Shown here piece after piece: positions 53,206 to 63,384 of a stretch of DNA of 64,000 nucleotides. The notes beneath the pieces were generated by a model. The model was not told where the DNA came from, did no database searches, and saw only the letters and a program-made list of their open reading frames with translations. The translations under genes and the position numbers were made by a program. Each line of letters opens with the position of its first letter. The first letter of the stretch is position 1. Origin of the DNA: Apostichopus japonicus. Lineage: Eukaryota; Echinodermata; Holothuroidea; Aspidochirotida; Stichopodidae. The stretch covers positions 18,985,418 to 19,049,417 of the forward strand of contig NC_092570.1 in assembly GCF_037975245.1 (NCBI RefSeq). The letters run 5' to 3'.

Positions 53206-53301
53206 CGTTTCCATTTGTATTCTGTCTAATGTTGTCTCTCGTTTCTCTGTCAAAATCCGAAGAAATGTTCTCCCATCTTTGGTGGTGTAACGAACTTGAA
53301 T
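53206..53301 (-). CDS. CPRas-like exon: IQVRYTTKDG segment
   Basis: 96 bp, 32 codons, phase 0 at both ends. It reads IQVRYTTKDGRTFLRILTEK then RETTLDRIQMET, matching the conserved beta-rich segment after vWA in the family. The acceptor CGTTTGTAG and donor GAAACG|GTAAGA fit. Confidence 0.85.
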
Positions 53302-53977
53302 CTACAAACGAAGGCAACAATGAGGTGGATTTTTTTTTTGCGCTCTTAAAGCATACCTAATTGCATTTTGATTTTATTCATGAATATTACTGCTTTATGA
53401 GAATTTTCTAACTTTGCCGTAATTTTCGCCGTTCTTATTGATAACAAACAGCCAATCAATTTCACCATAAAGTACCTTGTTTTATTTAGCAGGTATTGAA
53501 TATTAATTCAATCCATTTGCTTAACAATTAAACTTCAATAATTCTAGCTGATTCGTAACAAACACTTTTAGTTTGATGAAAAGGAGGGAAGAGAACCATC
53601 TTAGTAAATGTCCTAGACTATTGTGATTTGTTTTCATCTTCTTTATCATCAAAATGGTTGCTTTTTGTGACTTCAAAAACCACTTTCAGAATGGCAGCTA
53701 TAGGCTCATGAAAGTAAATACTATTTAGCTCTTTTTCCTTATTTGTCTTCTCTTCAAGCAACAAGAACACAATCTCCTGTTTCCGATGATTATTCAGATT
53801 CCTTTGTCAGCAATAGCAGTGACCAAAATGCCAATATGTCATCTAATTAGCAGTAAACACCACCCACCCCACCCCCTACGCCCTAAAAAACAGAAGTCAT
53901 CTAAACATTTGTTTTGAAAAAACTTAAAAGCTCATACAACCCATGAATTACTTCTAAAGAAGGAATACATGGCTCAC
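53302..53977 (-). other. CPRas-like intron
   Basis: AT-rich, 676 bp; no repeat or coding signal recognised. Confidence 0.55.
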
Positions 53978-54106
53978 CTGGAAAGGCAAACTAGAATCTA
54001 TAGCCCAAAAGATATCTGTTGACTTCCTGAATCTGAAGGTCAGTTCTGTGTTTTTGTGTACGTTCCCCAAACTGAATGTAGCTTTACTCACTTTGTTGAA
54101 CTCAGT
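53978..54106 (-). CDS. CPRas-like exon: post-vWA region
   Basis: 129 bp, 43 codons, phase 0 at both ends; reads TEFNKVSKATFSLGNVHKNT then ELTFRFRKSTDIFWAIDSSL PFQ. It follows REKQ of the previous exon directly in the family order. The acceptor GTTACGCAG and donor TTCCAG|GTGAGC are good. Confidence 0.82.
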
Positions 54107-54334
54107 CTGCGTAACGAACAAAACATTTATATACAAAGATTCATAAAATATTAGGTGAACATGTCAGTTTCATGCCAATACGAAAAACAGTCATTTTGGG
54201 CACCTGGCTGGCCTGAACTGTACTCATTTTCAGATTCAGCAGAAATTCTGAAACAAAATTGAGCTAAAATTCAAGTAAGGATATATGTTACAAGTTACAG
54301 TAGCAAACCCCAACTTTGTGTTATATTTATAAAC

Positions 54335-54427
54335 CTGCCAAAACTCTTCCGAATGAACTTTGAAGTAGATGTCACTATTAGCTTGACTCCAAAGGACAAT
54401 AGGAAACACTGTCTTACGTGATGCCAT
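54335..54427 (-). CDS. Candidate alternative first exon of the CPRas-like gene
   Basis: ATG 54427 in the context CAACATGG opens 31 codons, MASRKTVFPIVLWSQANSDI then YFKVHSEEFWQ, up to a donor CAG|GTTTAT in phase 0. The next exon (54106) starts in phase 0, so an in-frame short isoform would result, carrying only the region after vWA. VLWSQANSDIYFKV looks somewhat like the start of a CS domain, but this is too short to call. No upstream acceptor was seen, which argues against an internal exon. Confidence 0.35.
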
Positions 54428-54492
54428 GTTGGACAGAGCTTAGCTTGTCTGAGACGCTGATTACAAACGTCAGAGTGACCAAAGAAAAAAAA

Positions 54493-54502
54493 TATTTATA
54501 TA
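54493..54502 (-). promoter_or_regulatory. Candidate TATA box of the internal promoter
   Basis: TATATAAATA on the minus strand, 66-75 bases upstream of ATG 54427, would place a start near 54467 and give a 5' UTR of about 40 bases. Confidence 0.3.
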
Positions 54503-54710
54503 ATAATTAATCCCAAATCGGATTCCCTTTGTATATAGAACTGCAAATAAAACCAGAGGGAAATCCCTCCCAGTGGTTACTTGCCTTCTAATACAGTACA
54601 TATGCAGCACAACAGTAGTTGGCATGCTAACACTGGCTTTATTGCTACAGGAAAATCATGAAACAATGAATGCTTTTCTGGCTGATTGCAACCCACACTT
54701 TTCGCGGTTG

Positions 54711-54733
54711 CTCTCTCTCTCTCTCTCTCTCTA
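54711..54733 (+). repeat. (CT)n microsatellite
   Basis: Eleven CT units. Confidence 0.9.
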
Positions 54734-55309
54734 GTCGACAGAAGTCGGAATCATGTTGAGATTTGCCTATTTATTTCTGTCCCTCATAAAGTTAGGAAGA
54801 TCAGTTTGAAGCACCCCGATGTCCCTAGCAACTACATCTATATAGCTGAGCTTATGTTTTCCCCTGTTTCTCCTTCCATGTTTTGGTGTCCACATGATAA
54901 GTTGAGAGACTGGTTCCTTGGTGTTCCTGTATGAGTGCCCTGTATTTAATAGGGGTAACATTCCACATATGTTGTTGTAATGATGTTCTTTTATCATATG
55001 TAACTGCAACCTGCTTTAAGGTAGGAAGCTCTGCTTTACTTTGCTTTACTAAGGGTATATACATCATAACTGATATCTTGAATAGCAGAAAGAGAAGAGC
55101 TACATCGTAACATATTGAATTTGTCATCAAACAAGAAAAGCAGTGTTTTCTGAAAAAATAAAAAAAACTGCAACAAGGGAAAAACAAAAAGGACAAACAG
55201 GGTAGGCAGAGATGGCAAGTAACCACAAGCTGATACAAGCAATATTATGACAGTGCTCAACTAATCTATAATTGGTCGTTTACTTCATTAGAGCATAAAC
55301 TCCCGGATA

Positions 55310-55800
55310 AAACTTTACACTACATAAGGCTATCCTACCATGCAAATATGAACTCCTTTTGATTTTCAGCTTTTGGAGATTTTTTTTTGTACATTTTCAC
55401 ATTTTGCCTTCTGCCGATCCCAAATGACCTTTGACCTCCCCCAACACAAAAAGATTCTTGTACTCATGATAGGGAAGCCACGTGCAAATATGAGAGCCAA
55501 TAACGTTCCCTATCTGGAGATATTATTTTGACAAGGATTTGAAGGTTTGACCCATAGTGACCTTACGTGAACTCTGACCTTCACCAAATTGTGTTAAAAC
55601 TTCACACTACGGCTATTCTACCATGCATACATGTGCTTCTCTGTTGTTCAGGATCTTGAAATGTTCACATTTTGCCCTCTGCTGACCCCAAATAAACTTT
55701 GACCTCCACCGAAAACAATAGCTTTCTTGTACTCATTATGGGGAAGCAACATGCCAAACATGAGAACTGCAGATGTTACCTATCTTGAGTAAGCAAAAAG
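55310..55800 (+). repeat. Two-copy ~300-bp repeat with nuclear-receptor-like half sites
   Basis: Copies at about 55310-55545 and 55590-55800 share TTTACACTAC-like starts, CTA.CATGC, TTTTCACATTTTGCC.TCTGC, CAAAT.A.CTTTGACCTCC, CTTGTACTCAT.AT.GGGAAG and CC..ATCT.GAG. This looks like two diverged members of an interspersed family in tandem. Confidence 0.75.
55425..55437 (+). promoter_or_regulatory. Perfect DR1 nuclear-receptor motif
   Basis: TGACCTTTGACCT is the reverse complement of AGGTCAAAGGTCA, the consensus DR1 bound by HNF4/RXR/COUP-TF factors. It lies in a repeat, so it may be fortuitous. Confidence 0.35.
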
Positions 55801-56259
55801 ACAAAAAATTTACCAAGGAAATAAATTGTGATTGTCTCTGACTCTGAATCATATTATATCGGGTTATCAGTGGCTCTATTGTAGCCTAAGTTTCCTTCCA
55901 TGCAGGCTGTAAGAGTAAAAACTATCCCACTCAGATGTGAGAACTGGGGCAAACAATATGGACATTCAAAATTTTCTCAATGCATATAAAACTTGAGGCA
56001 ATCTTTTCTGTATGCATGAGTTAGTTTTTGATCATACTAGGTGTACTATATGTTCTAGGTGCTGATCATGGTGTATATGGCGAGACAATATTTGCTATCA
56101 TTATTGTGACACACTGAATTCTTCCATCTTTGTAGTAGTTTTTATAAGAAGAATATCCTACTTTGTTACAAACTGCAAAAATCGTTCCTCAACCCCACTC
56201 CCCAGTAAAAATAGAAACGATTGATGAATAGTTCACGGTGGGGTGGGGCAGGATTTTAC

Positions 56260-56502
56260 CTGCTTTTCACGGACAAAGCGGAGGTCACGGTGAAGTATCG
56301 CTGTGATTTCGACACCTGTAGCAATAATTACGTCCTGCATGAGTTCCCTCATCTTGTGGCTGAGTTCGTAAGGACTGAGGAGGTTCATAGTCCCACCAGT
56401 GATGGCTGCAGCCTTACTGACAGTCTCAAGATCGTACTCTTTGCCAGTCTGGATACCCATCACGGATATCGTGGTTTGTTGCTTCTGAGCGATCTCTCCA
56501 AT
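56260..56502 (-). CDS. CPRas-like exon: end of vWA domain
   Basis: 243 bp, 81 codons, phase 0 at both ends. It reads IGEIAQKQQTTISVMGIQTG then KEYDLETVSKAAAITGGTMN, LLSPYELSHKMRELMQDVII and ILHRDLRFVREKQ. ISVMGI and AAAITGGTMN are the last vWA strand and helix. The acceptor CTCTTTGACAG and donor AAGCAG|GTAAAA are clear. Confidence 0.9.
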
Positions 56503-56808
56503 CTGTCAAAGAGGGACACCATGAGACCCCATGATAACTTAAGATATGTGGCTACCCCCCCCCCCCCCCCAATGATCTTTGGTACACATATAGTATTGGA
56601 GGTAATAAACTGAAAAATTATCATTTATCAGCTTGGTGAGAGAATAGGTACAAAGGGAAGATATCAATATGTTTGATATCAAAGGGCATTTGATGAGTTT
56701 CCTTCTTTTGGGAGAAGGGTGGGGGGGGGGGAATTTTGCAGGAGCACAGAAAATATTGATTAGACAGAAGAAAACATAAAGAAAAACAGTGGCTTCATAA
56801 ATACAAAG

Positions 56809-56890
56809 CCTGCCCTCTACAAACTGACTTATCCTGTCCTCTACCAACTGAGTTGTCCTGCCCTCTACCAACTGAGTTGTCCCGCCCTAT
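56809..56890 (-). repeat. 24-bp minisatellite resembling a tRNA D-arm (A box)
   Basis: Three units plus a part. On the minus strand each reads ACTCAGTTGGTAGAGG.CAGG, like the tRNA D-arm GCTCAGTTGGTAGAGC. It lies 65 bases from a CPRas-like exon border. Confidence 0.8.
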
Positions 56891-56954
56891 AAAACGTGGA
56901 AAATTCAACAACAGACCACTGTCTGGAAATAAATATATGAAGGCAGGTTCTGAC

Positions 56955-57135
56955 CTTATCATAAAATGCAGAATCTCTTGGCAAGCTTCCAATTCCTTTG
57001 ATAGGTTGTCCATCTGTACACAATACTATCTCCGAGCCGGGAGACTTGCTCAACAAACCCACTGACAGGGCCAAGGCAGGTCCCAGTGCTGTGCCTTCAG
57101 AAAGTTTTAGCTTAGACACCTGGTCGTGCAGAGCT
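56955..57135 (-). CDS. CPRas-like exon: vWA threonine loop and TDG strand
   Basis: 181 bp; reads ALHDQVSKLKLSEGTALGPA then GSEIVLCTDGQPIKGIGSLP. The T of EGTALGPAL is the MIDAS threonine, and CTDG the last metal-site strand. The acceptor CTTTCTTCAG is strong; the donor GATAAG|GTCAGA is acceptable. It ends in phase 0. Confidence 0.9.
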
Positions 57136-57287
57136 CTGAAGAAAGATTATATAGTTCGGTGCTGAATTTATCACATATGTTTTTGTCACAGTTATGTCAT
57201 AAAGATTTCTGATACTTGCTAAACTTCAAAGGTCTGTTGTTGCACCAAAGGCTATAATAAACCAAAATAGTCTTCTCATTATATAAC

Positions 57288-57372
57288 CGGTGCTATGGCC
57301 GAGTGGATACAGGTGGCGACATTTGAAGCAATGAGGCTTAGCAATCGAGAGGTTCCGGGTTCGATAAGGTGG
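57288..57372 (+). repeat. tRNA-derived SINE head (Leu/Ser-type)
   Basis: GCTATGGCCGAGTGGATACA has a good Pol III A box (TGGCCGAGTGG), and GGTTCCGGGTTCGATAAGG a partial B box, 50 bases apart as in long-variable-arm tRNAs. The acceptor stem does not pair, so it is a SINE head or tRNA pseudogene and not a working tRNA. Confidence 0.6.
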
Positions 57373-57727
57373 GTTTTTCATCCAAGAGTTATCTATGGTT
57401 TACCCATCTGAAATGACTGTCTAAAAATTGAAAAGATTCCAAATTTGAGTTCAAATGTTGAGTTGGAAACCACCCGACGTTATAGTTGTAATCCATATGC
57501 CCTTACAGGTGTCTACCACATTTGTGGTTGCTTAAGCGTCGTAAATATAACTGTTGATTATCATCAGGAATTGGACTGTAATATTAACTCAATGGATTAC
57601 ATGGTCACTACACAACTACATCGATTCAAGACAATTAAAGCTCCTTGCAGAGAGAAGCCTGGTTCCTTTATACATTAATGTGTACAGAACAAAATATTGT
57701 TTGCAATGTACCACATGGTAAACATTT

Positions 57728-58736
57728 TAGTCAGGTGGCTTAGCAACTTTAACGTTACCGGCCGGACAAAAGTACCATATTTGGCATGGAGTTTCTTTTT
57801 GACCTATCTATCGATTTTATCCGTGGAACCCACTTTATCGGTTCCGATTTTTCAAGATGGCGGCCAAAATCCAAGATGGCCGCCAGAAAAAAGGAAATGT
57901 CATATATCTGGCTGTAAAAATCGGAGATGAACAAATGAGGGGTCAATTCAGGTGTTTCCGGGGTCACTGAAACAGATGATGATCATGGCATGTTGCTTGA
58001 GTAACCCACTTCCAAGATGGCGGCCAAAATCCAAGATGGCCGCCAGAAAAAACACGAAATGTCATATATCTGGCTGTAAAAATCGGAGATGAACAAATGA
58101 GGGGTCAATTAAGGTGTTTCCGAGATCACTGAAACAGATGATGGTCATGGTATGTTGCTTGGGCCACCCACTTCCAAGATGGCGGCCAGAATCCAAGATG
58201 GCCCCCTGGGAAAAAAAGGAAATTTCATATATATTCAATCCCCAGACCCCCTGTGCCCTTTTCTGATCGGGACCATCAAACCTTCCGTCCTCAAACGTGT
58301 AAATGAAGCCGGGCTAGCACCCTGACTACAGTATATGTTATGGCTGGTATTCTAATTGTGTCACTTTGGTTCAGGAAGTCACTTAGGACTTATTGGGGAA
58401 CTTTGAGGTGTGATCGACCGTGGATAGACACTGTCGCAAACCCGTTATTATATGGGAGTTACGAGTGTCATGTAGGACTGATTACATTGAGTCAACTATA
58501 TAATAGGGTAACTTGAGGGAAAACAGACCAGATGTGAATACCGACTCATTGAGAGATTTTGTACGATTGTGCACCCTTCATAAACACAACGTCAATTGTG
58601 CGAATAACACACGCTAAGCAGGTCACTAGGCATCTGAGGCATTTAACTTGTTCTTTTCGAACCTGTACCCCAGGGCTACTGTTAGCGAGGATCTCCAGGA
58701 AGACTTGTTGTCTGGTATAGACAAGCCCCCCCCCCC
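57728..58736 (+). repeat. Hairpin element, left arm
   Basis: Outer end TAGTCAGGTGGC; a tandem ~160-bp unit (starts near 57853, 58013, 58175), then about 500 bp of unique sequence, then about 100 bp with LINE coding similarity (LFFSNLYP..EDLQEDLLSG). Confidence 0.9.
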
Positions 58737-60295
58737 TCATAGTGAAACGATAGCTAAGGGTTCGAATCTCTCCGTTGGTGAGCTCTGGACAGCGGTAGCA
58801 GCGATGAAGAAGGGAAAGTCCCTGGTCCCGATGGCCTCCCTGCTGAGTTATATAGGACTTCTGGGAGGTTCTCGGTGGGGACTTTAGAGAGGTGTTCGCT
58901 ACCGCTTTCCAGTTGAATTAGATGAGCCAAACACAGAGGGCTGGAAATATTGTTCTCCTCCCAAAGTCGGGAGACCCTTTGGACCCTAATAGGCGTACAA
59001 TAACGCTGTTAAATCTGGATTAAATCCTGGCCAAAGCATTAGGAAATCGCTTAGCGAATGTGATGCCGGATATTGTAGGTCCTCTCCAGACTTGCGCTGT
59101 GCAAGTCCTTCGGATTGAACTCAGTGTTTATTCATTGGTTCTCGTTACTATATAAGGACGTCACGAGCATGGTCAATGTTAACGGATTAACTTCTGGTCC
59201 CTTCCCGGTTCGAAGGGGAGTCCGTCAGGGTTGTCCCCTCTCCCAGTTGTTGTATGTTCTCTTCAGCGAAACGCTCAGTACCTCGCTGGACAGATGCTTG
59301 GGGTTTCGACCTTTCAATGTACCGGGTGGGGATAGAGTTAAATGCGTGCAATATGCCGATGACGTCACTTGTATTGTGTCGGACCTCGTCTCCTTCAAGC
59401 CTTTATCGAAGGTTTTGGCCACCTTCTATGAGGCTATGGTGCCAGACTTAACAAGTCCAAGACCAAAGGGCTGCATTCAGGAGGTTGGCGTGGCCAATCC
59501 CTCCCGTTTGATGCTACTTGGTCAGATGTCATGATCAGGGTAATCGGCATCTGGCTAGGTTATGGTGCCCCGGAGGCCACCACTTGGGCCGAGAAGGCTG
59601 ATCAGGTGGAGGCAAGGCTCGACACATTCGATCGGAGGTGACTCTCCCTCCCTGGGAAGGTTACAGTTGTCAATCGTTTTATTTTTTCCTCTCCTTTGGT
59701 ATCCTGGTACGGTGATCGCTGCACCAGATTATTCCTTGGTGCGATTGGAGAGGATCTTTTTTATTTCATTTGGGGAAAGTGCAAACCAAACCTTCTCAAA
59801 AGGACCGTTCTGTAAAAGACCCCCTTGAGCGGGTGGGCATGGTCTGGTCCACCTACCATCTTAACTGCGCTTTCTCCTTTTGAAAGGTTTTTTCGTTGCG
59901 TTTGAGAATCCCTCGTTTGCCTTTTTTGTTAGGTTCTGGGGTAGTTTTCTTTTTCGCCACTACTGGCCCGGATCCTTTTCCAATAACCTGCCAAAGGCGA
60001 CACGCTCTTCGGGGGTGTATACTCAGATGTTCTGCTTAACGTGGCCCCTTTGGCTTGCCAAACCGCCATCTCTCCAGATGTGTGGTGTTCTGTGTGTTGT
60101 AAGTCACTAGATAGCCGTCTCCGGGACTTCGCGAGGAGGATTGCACATGGGGTCCTCATCACTAACCATTTTCGCCTAGTCAGGTGGCGATTAGGTTATG
60201 GGATTTGTCCGTGTGGGCTGTAAAGCCATCAGGACTATGCAACATCTTTTGCTGGAGTGTCCCTTTGTCCGGTTGGTGTGGGAATGATGGTTTCA
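58640..60295 (+). pseudogene. Tx1/L1-like LINE reverse transcriptase with zf-RVT end, decayed
   Basis: Across several plus-strand frames the blocks of a non-LTR reverse transcriptase occur in order: linker with a GKS motif (near 58812), NIVLLPKSGDPLDPN (near 58946), RRGVRQGCPLS (59211), the catalytic YADD box (59352-59363), a WLGYGAPEATTWAEK block (near 59552), and the terminal zinc-knuckle region with MQHLLLECPFVRLVW (near 60237). Frameshifts and stops separate the blocks, so it is dead. The endonuclease and ORF1 are absent. The block pattern suggests the Tx1 branch of the L1 group; subfamily is inferred. It is more GC-rich than its surroundings. Confidence 0.8.
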
Positions 60296-60423
60296 CGCCT
60301 TCATTATTTGTGTTATTGGTTGTCATTGTTGTTGTTTTGGTTATTAGTGTTATTGGTTGACCTCAGATGACTAGTGACCCGACTTAGCGTGTGTTGTTCG
60401 CAGAATTGATATGTGTTTATGAA

Positions 60424-61443
60424 GGGGGGGGGGGGGCTTGTCTATACCAGACAACAAGTCTTCCTGGAGATCCTCGCTAATAGCAGCCCTGGAGTTCAGG
60501 TTCGAAAAGAACGACCTAAATACCTCAGATGACTAGTGACCTGACTAGGCGTGTGTTGTTCGCACAATTGACGTTGTGTTTATGAAGGGTGCACAATCGT
60601 ACAAAATCTCTCAATGAGTCGGTATTCACATCTGGTCTGTTTTCCCTCAAGTTAACCTATTATATAGTTGACTTAATGTCATCAGTCTTACATGACACTC
60701 GTAACTCCCATATAATAACGGGTTTGCGGCAGTGTCTATCCACGGTCGATCACACCTCAAAGTTCCCCAGTAAGTCCTAAGTGGCTTCCTGAGCCAAAGT
60801 GACACAATTAGAATACCAGCCATAACATATACTGTAGTCAGGGTGCTAGCCCGGTTTCATTTACACGTTTGAGGACGGAAGGTTTGATGGCCCCGATCAG
60901 AAAAGGGCACAGGGGGTCTGGGGATTGAATATATATGAAATTTCCCTTTTTTCCAGGGGGCCATCTTGGATTCTGGCCGCCATCTTGGAAGTGGGTGGCC
61001 CAAGCAACATACCATGACCATCATCTGTTTCAGTGATCTCGGAAACACCTTAATTGACCCCTCATTTGTTCATCTCCGATTTTTACAGCCAGATATATGA
61101 CATTTCGTGTTTTTCTGGCGGCCATCTTGGATTTTGGCCGCCATCTTGGAAGTGGGTTACTCAAGCAACATGCCATGATCATCATCTGTTTCAGTGACCC
61201 CGGAAACACCTGAATTGACCCCTCATTTGTTCATCTCCGATTTTTACAGCCAGATATATGACATTTCCTTTTTTCTGGCGGCCATCTTGGATTTTGGCCG
61301 CCATCTTGAAAAATCGGAACCGAAAAAGTGGGTTCCACGGATAAAATCGATAGATAGGTCGAAAAGAAACTCCATGCCAAATTTGGTACTTTTGTCCGGC
61401 CGGTAACGTTAAGCCTAAAAATTGTTGCTAAGCCACCTGACTA
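60424..61443 (-). repeat. Hairpin element, right arm
   Basis: Reverse complement of the left arm, with the ~160-bp units mirrored (near 60961, 61123, 61283). Just inside the arm, 60361-60425 repeats part of it directly (compare 60523-60588). Confidence 0.9.
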
Positions 61444-61879
61444 TTTACACAACCAAAAAAGATGAAAAACACACAAACAATTTGGCTATAACTTTCTATA
61501 ACATCAGAAACAAAAGCCTTCTACATCAAGCCATCAAAGACAGACGTATGCGAGTGTCACCTACACACTCGACAACATATAATTCCTGGCAAATAAATTT
61601 ATATCAACAGTTGAGAAACTGAGGACCAAAGCCTGTGCTAGTTATTTCTCTACATATATAAGAAGAGTATCGTTTGTTCGCAACAGTCGATGATCCACAG
61701 CACTACGGATAAATACTGTACATACCCAGTAGTCGGAATCATGGAACTTTTATCAGATCCCAAAAAGTTCTTGTCACAACATCCAAATTTGCAGAGTAAA
61801 TAGGCCTCTTTGACGAAGAGCTTGTGGACTTCAATTGTAATTTCCACATTTATAGATTGATAACTGTGTTAAAACTTAC

Positions 61880-62077
61880 TCGGCATTTTCATTCAGTGGT
61901 TTAATGGTCTCAGTTTCTGCTAGACTTTTTCCAAGTGCCAGTAACTTATCCAGGTCATTGGCAGCATACTCATACTTAACCCTGGTCTTCTTATCGCACA
62001 TAAAATGAATTTTCGATCCAAAGGACACAACTGCTACCTTCTTCTCTGGTGATTCAATCTCATGGAAATCAATTTGC
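61880..62077 (-). CDS. CPRas-like exon: vWA central strand
   Basis: 198 bp; reads QIDFHEIESPEKKVAVVSFG then SKIHFMCDKKTRVKYEYAAN and a helix DLDKLLALGKSLAETETIKP. VAVVSFGSKI is the second vWA beta strand. The acceptor CTACTTCAG and donor GCCGA|GTAAGT are good. Leaves in phase 2. Confidence 0.85.
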
Positions 62078-63308
62078 CTGAAGTAGACAATCAGGAAACG
62101 AAAAACGTTTAGTGGTTACCATGTCTAAACATATTCATAGTGTGGTAGGCTGTACATGTAAATATACATGAACTTTGCATACCAAATATGAAGATAATCT
62201 ATTGACTAATGAGGCAATGCATAAAGCAAGGTATCTGGAATCAGTTATGATGTTGACAAAGCAACTTTAATTCCAATTCCTAATGCAAATCCCTTTAAGG
62301 TTATAATAGACTGAGAGCTCCACTGGGATTGTGAAATATTTTGACAGTCCACAAGTTATCTGGTATAAATCACAAAACAAATTGCCAATCTAAGACCAAG
62401 TGAGATAACCTTTTGACCCCTTGAGCCCATTTGGTCACCTATCAGATAACCTGTTGACCCATTCCATGCTCAAAGGGTGAAACTGGACAAGGGCCACTTG
62501 AGTATGTTTAAAGCAATACTACATAGCAACTTTCCTTGAACTTTCCTGGACAAGTGTATGCTCGATAGACTTGTAGAGCCCCATCACAAAACTTAACTGA
62601 ATTTGACCAAACTATGTTCACCAAAAGAAAATCATACCATTGGAAAACTGACAGATTTATTGTAGCTTTACTTTTGGAATGTTCTAAGACTTTCAGACTT
62701 CGACACCCTTTGACCTTTTCCAATTTTACTTATGGGGCATCTATCTATCAAGTATTACATTGTCTCTACTTTTGGTTGATGATATATCGTTTTTACAAGC
62801 TGTTTTTGACAATTTTTCCATTAGGCTCACCAACTCATGAATATTAATGAGTTCAAAGTAGTTGTTGTTTTTGCAAATAGCATATACTTACTATGTAGTT
62901 ACATCACCATGCAAAGTATGTACTAAGTCGGACATAAATCTGACATACTGTTGAAGAGATATTGACATTGTAAGGATTTTTTTGTCCTGATGCTCTTTGC
63001 TTTCTCAAATGTGAACAGTTAAGCCTTTAGGAAATAATGCTACCACAGCCTTATTTCCCCATCTTATGAACAAGTCAATTTGAATGCTCTTCTAACCTGA
63101 GACCAAAAAGCCTGGCAACTGGCCATAAATCTTCATACCAAGAAAAACTTAAAATTCATAGAACAAGTAGATGAAATAGGGATTTAGCTTTTGATGGAGA
63201 AGATGTATTTTATACAAACAACAAGAAAGTAAAGATATATTTTTGTTTCACTCATGGTAATAATTGAAATCCAGGCTGGATATGCTGGGATCATTTCTGA
63301 GACCATAC
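62078..63308 (-). other. CPRas-like intron
   Basis: AT-rich, 1.2 kb; no repeat family or extra exon recognised. Confidence 0.55.
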
Positions 63309-63384
63309 CTCTGTACCGCCTGCTTGATGCAATCCAGTCTAGACACTGAAGAAACGGTTCTTTTTTGACGGGCAAACCACTCAG
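63309..63384 (-). CDS. CPRas-like exon: early vWA helix
   Basis: The acceptor CATTTCTTCAG and donor ACAGAG|GTATGG bound 76 bp. In the frame set by the next exon it reads EWFARQKRTVSSVSRLDCIK then QAVQR, the usual helix just after the vWA MIDAS loop. It enters after one base of a codon and leaves in phase 2. Confidence 0.82.

Larger units (their letters stand above)
54107..56259 (-). other. CPRas-like intron with candidate internal promoter
   Basis: This intron holds the candidate alternative first exon (54335-54427) with TATA box (54493-54502), a CT repeat (54711-54733) and a two-copy ~300-bp repeat (55310-55800). Confidence 0.55.
57728..61443. mobile_element. 3.7-kb element: long inverted repeats enclosing a LINE reverse transcriptase
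   Basis: Left arm 57728-58736 and right arm 60424-61443 are reverse complements over about 1 kb, with only scattered differences (by eye well above 95%). Both start at the outside with TAGTCAGGTGGCTTAGCAAC and end inside at a C/G run next to GGTATAGACAAG. The 1.7-kb loop holds most of a decayed Tx1/L1-like reverse transcriptase reading on the plus strand; its first ~100 bases lie inside the left arm and so also appear inverted in the right arm. A convincing target duplication is absent (only TTT on both sides). It could be a foldback element or the product of a LINE strand switch. Confidence 0.85.
57136..61879 (-). other. CPRas-like intron carrying the long hairpin element
   Basis: The hairpin element occupies 57728-61443; the tRNA-like SINE head is at 57288-57372. 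The remaining flanks (57373-57727 and 61444-61879) show nothing recognisable. Confidence 0.7.

Noticed and set aside
57288-57372. Functional tRNA-Leu/Ser gene
   Set aside because: A box is good, but the B box is incomplete and the acceptor stem does not pair; better seen as a SINE head.
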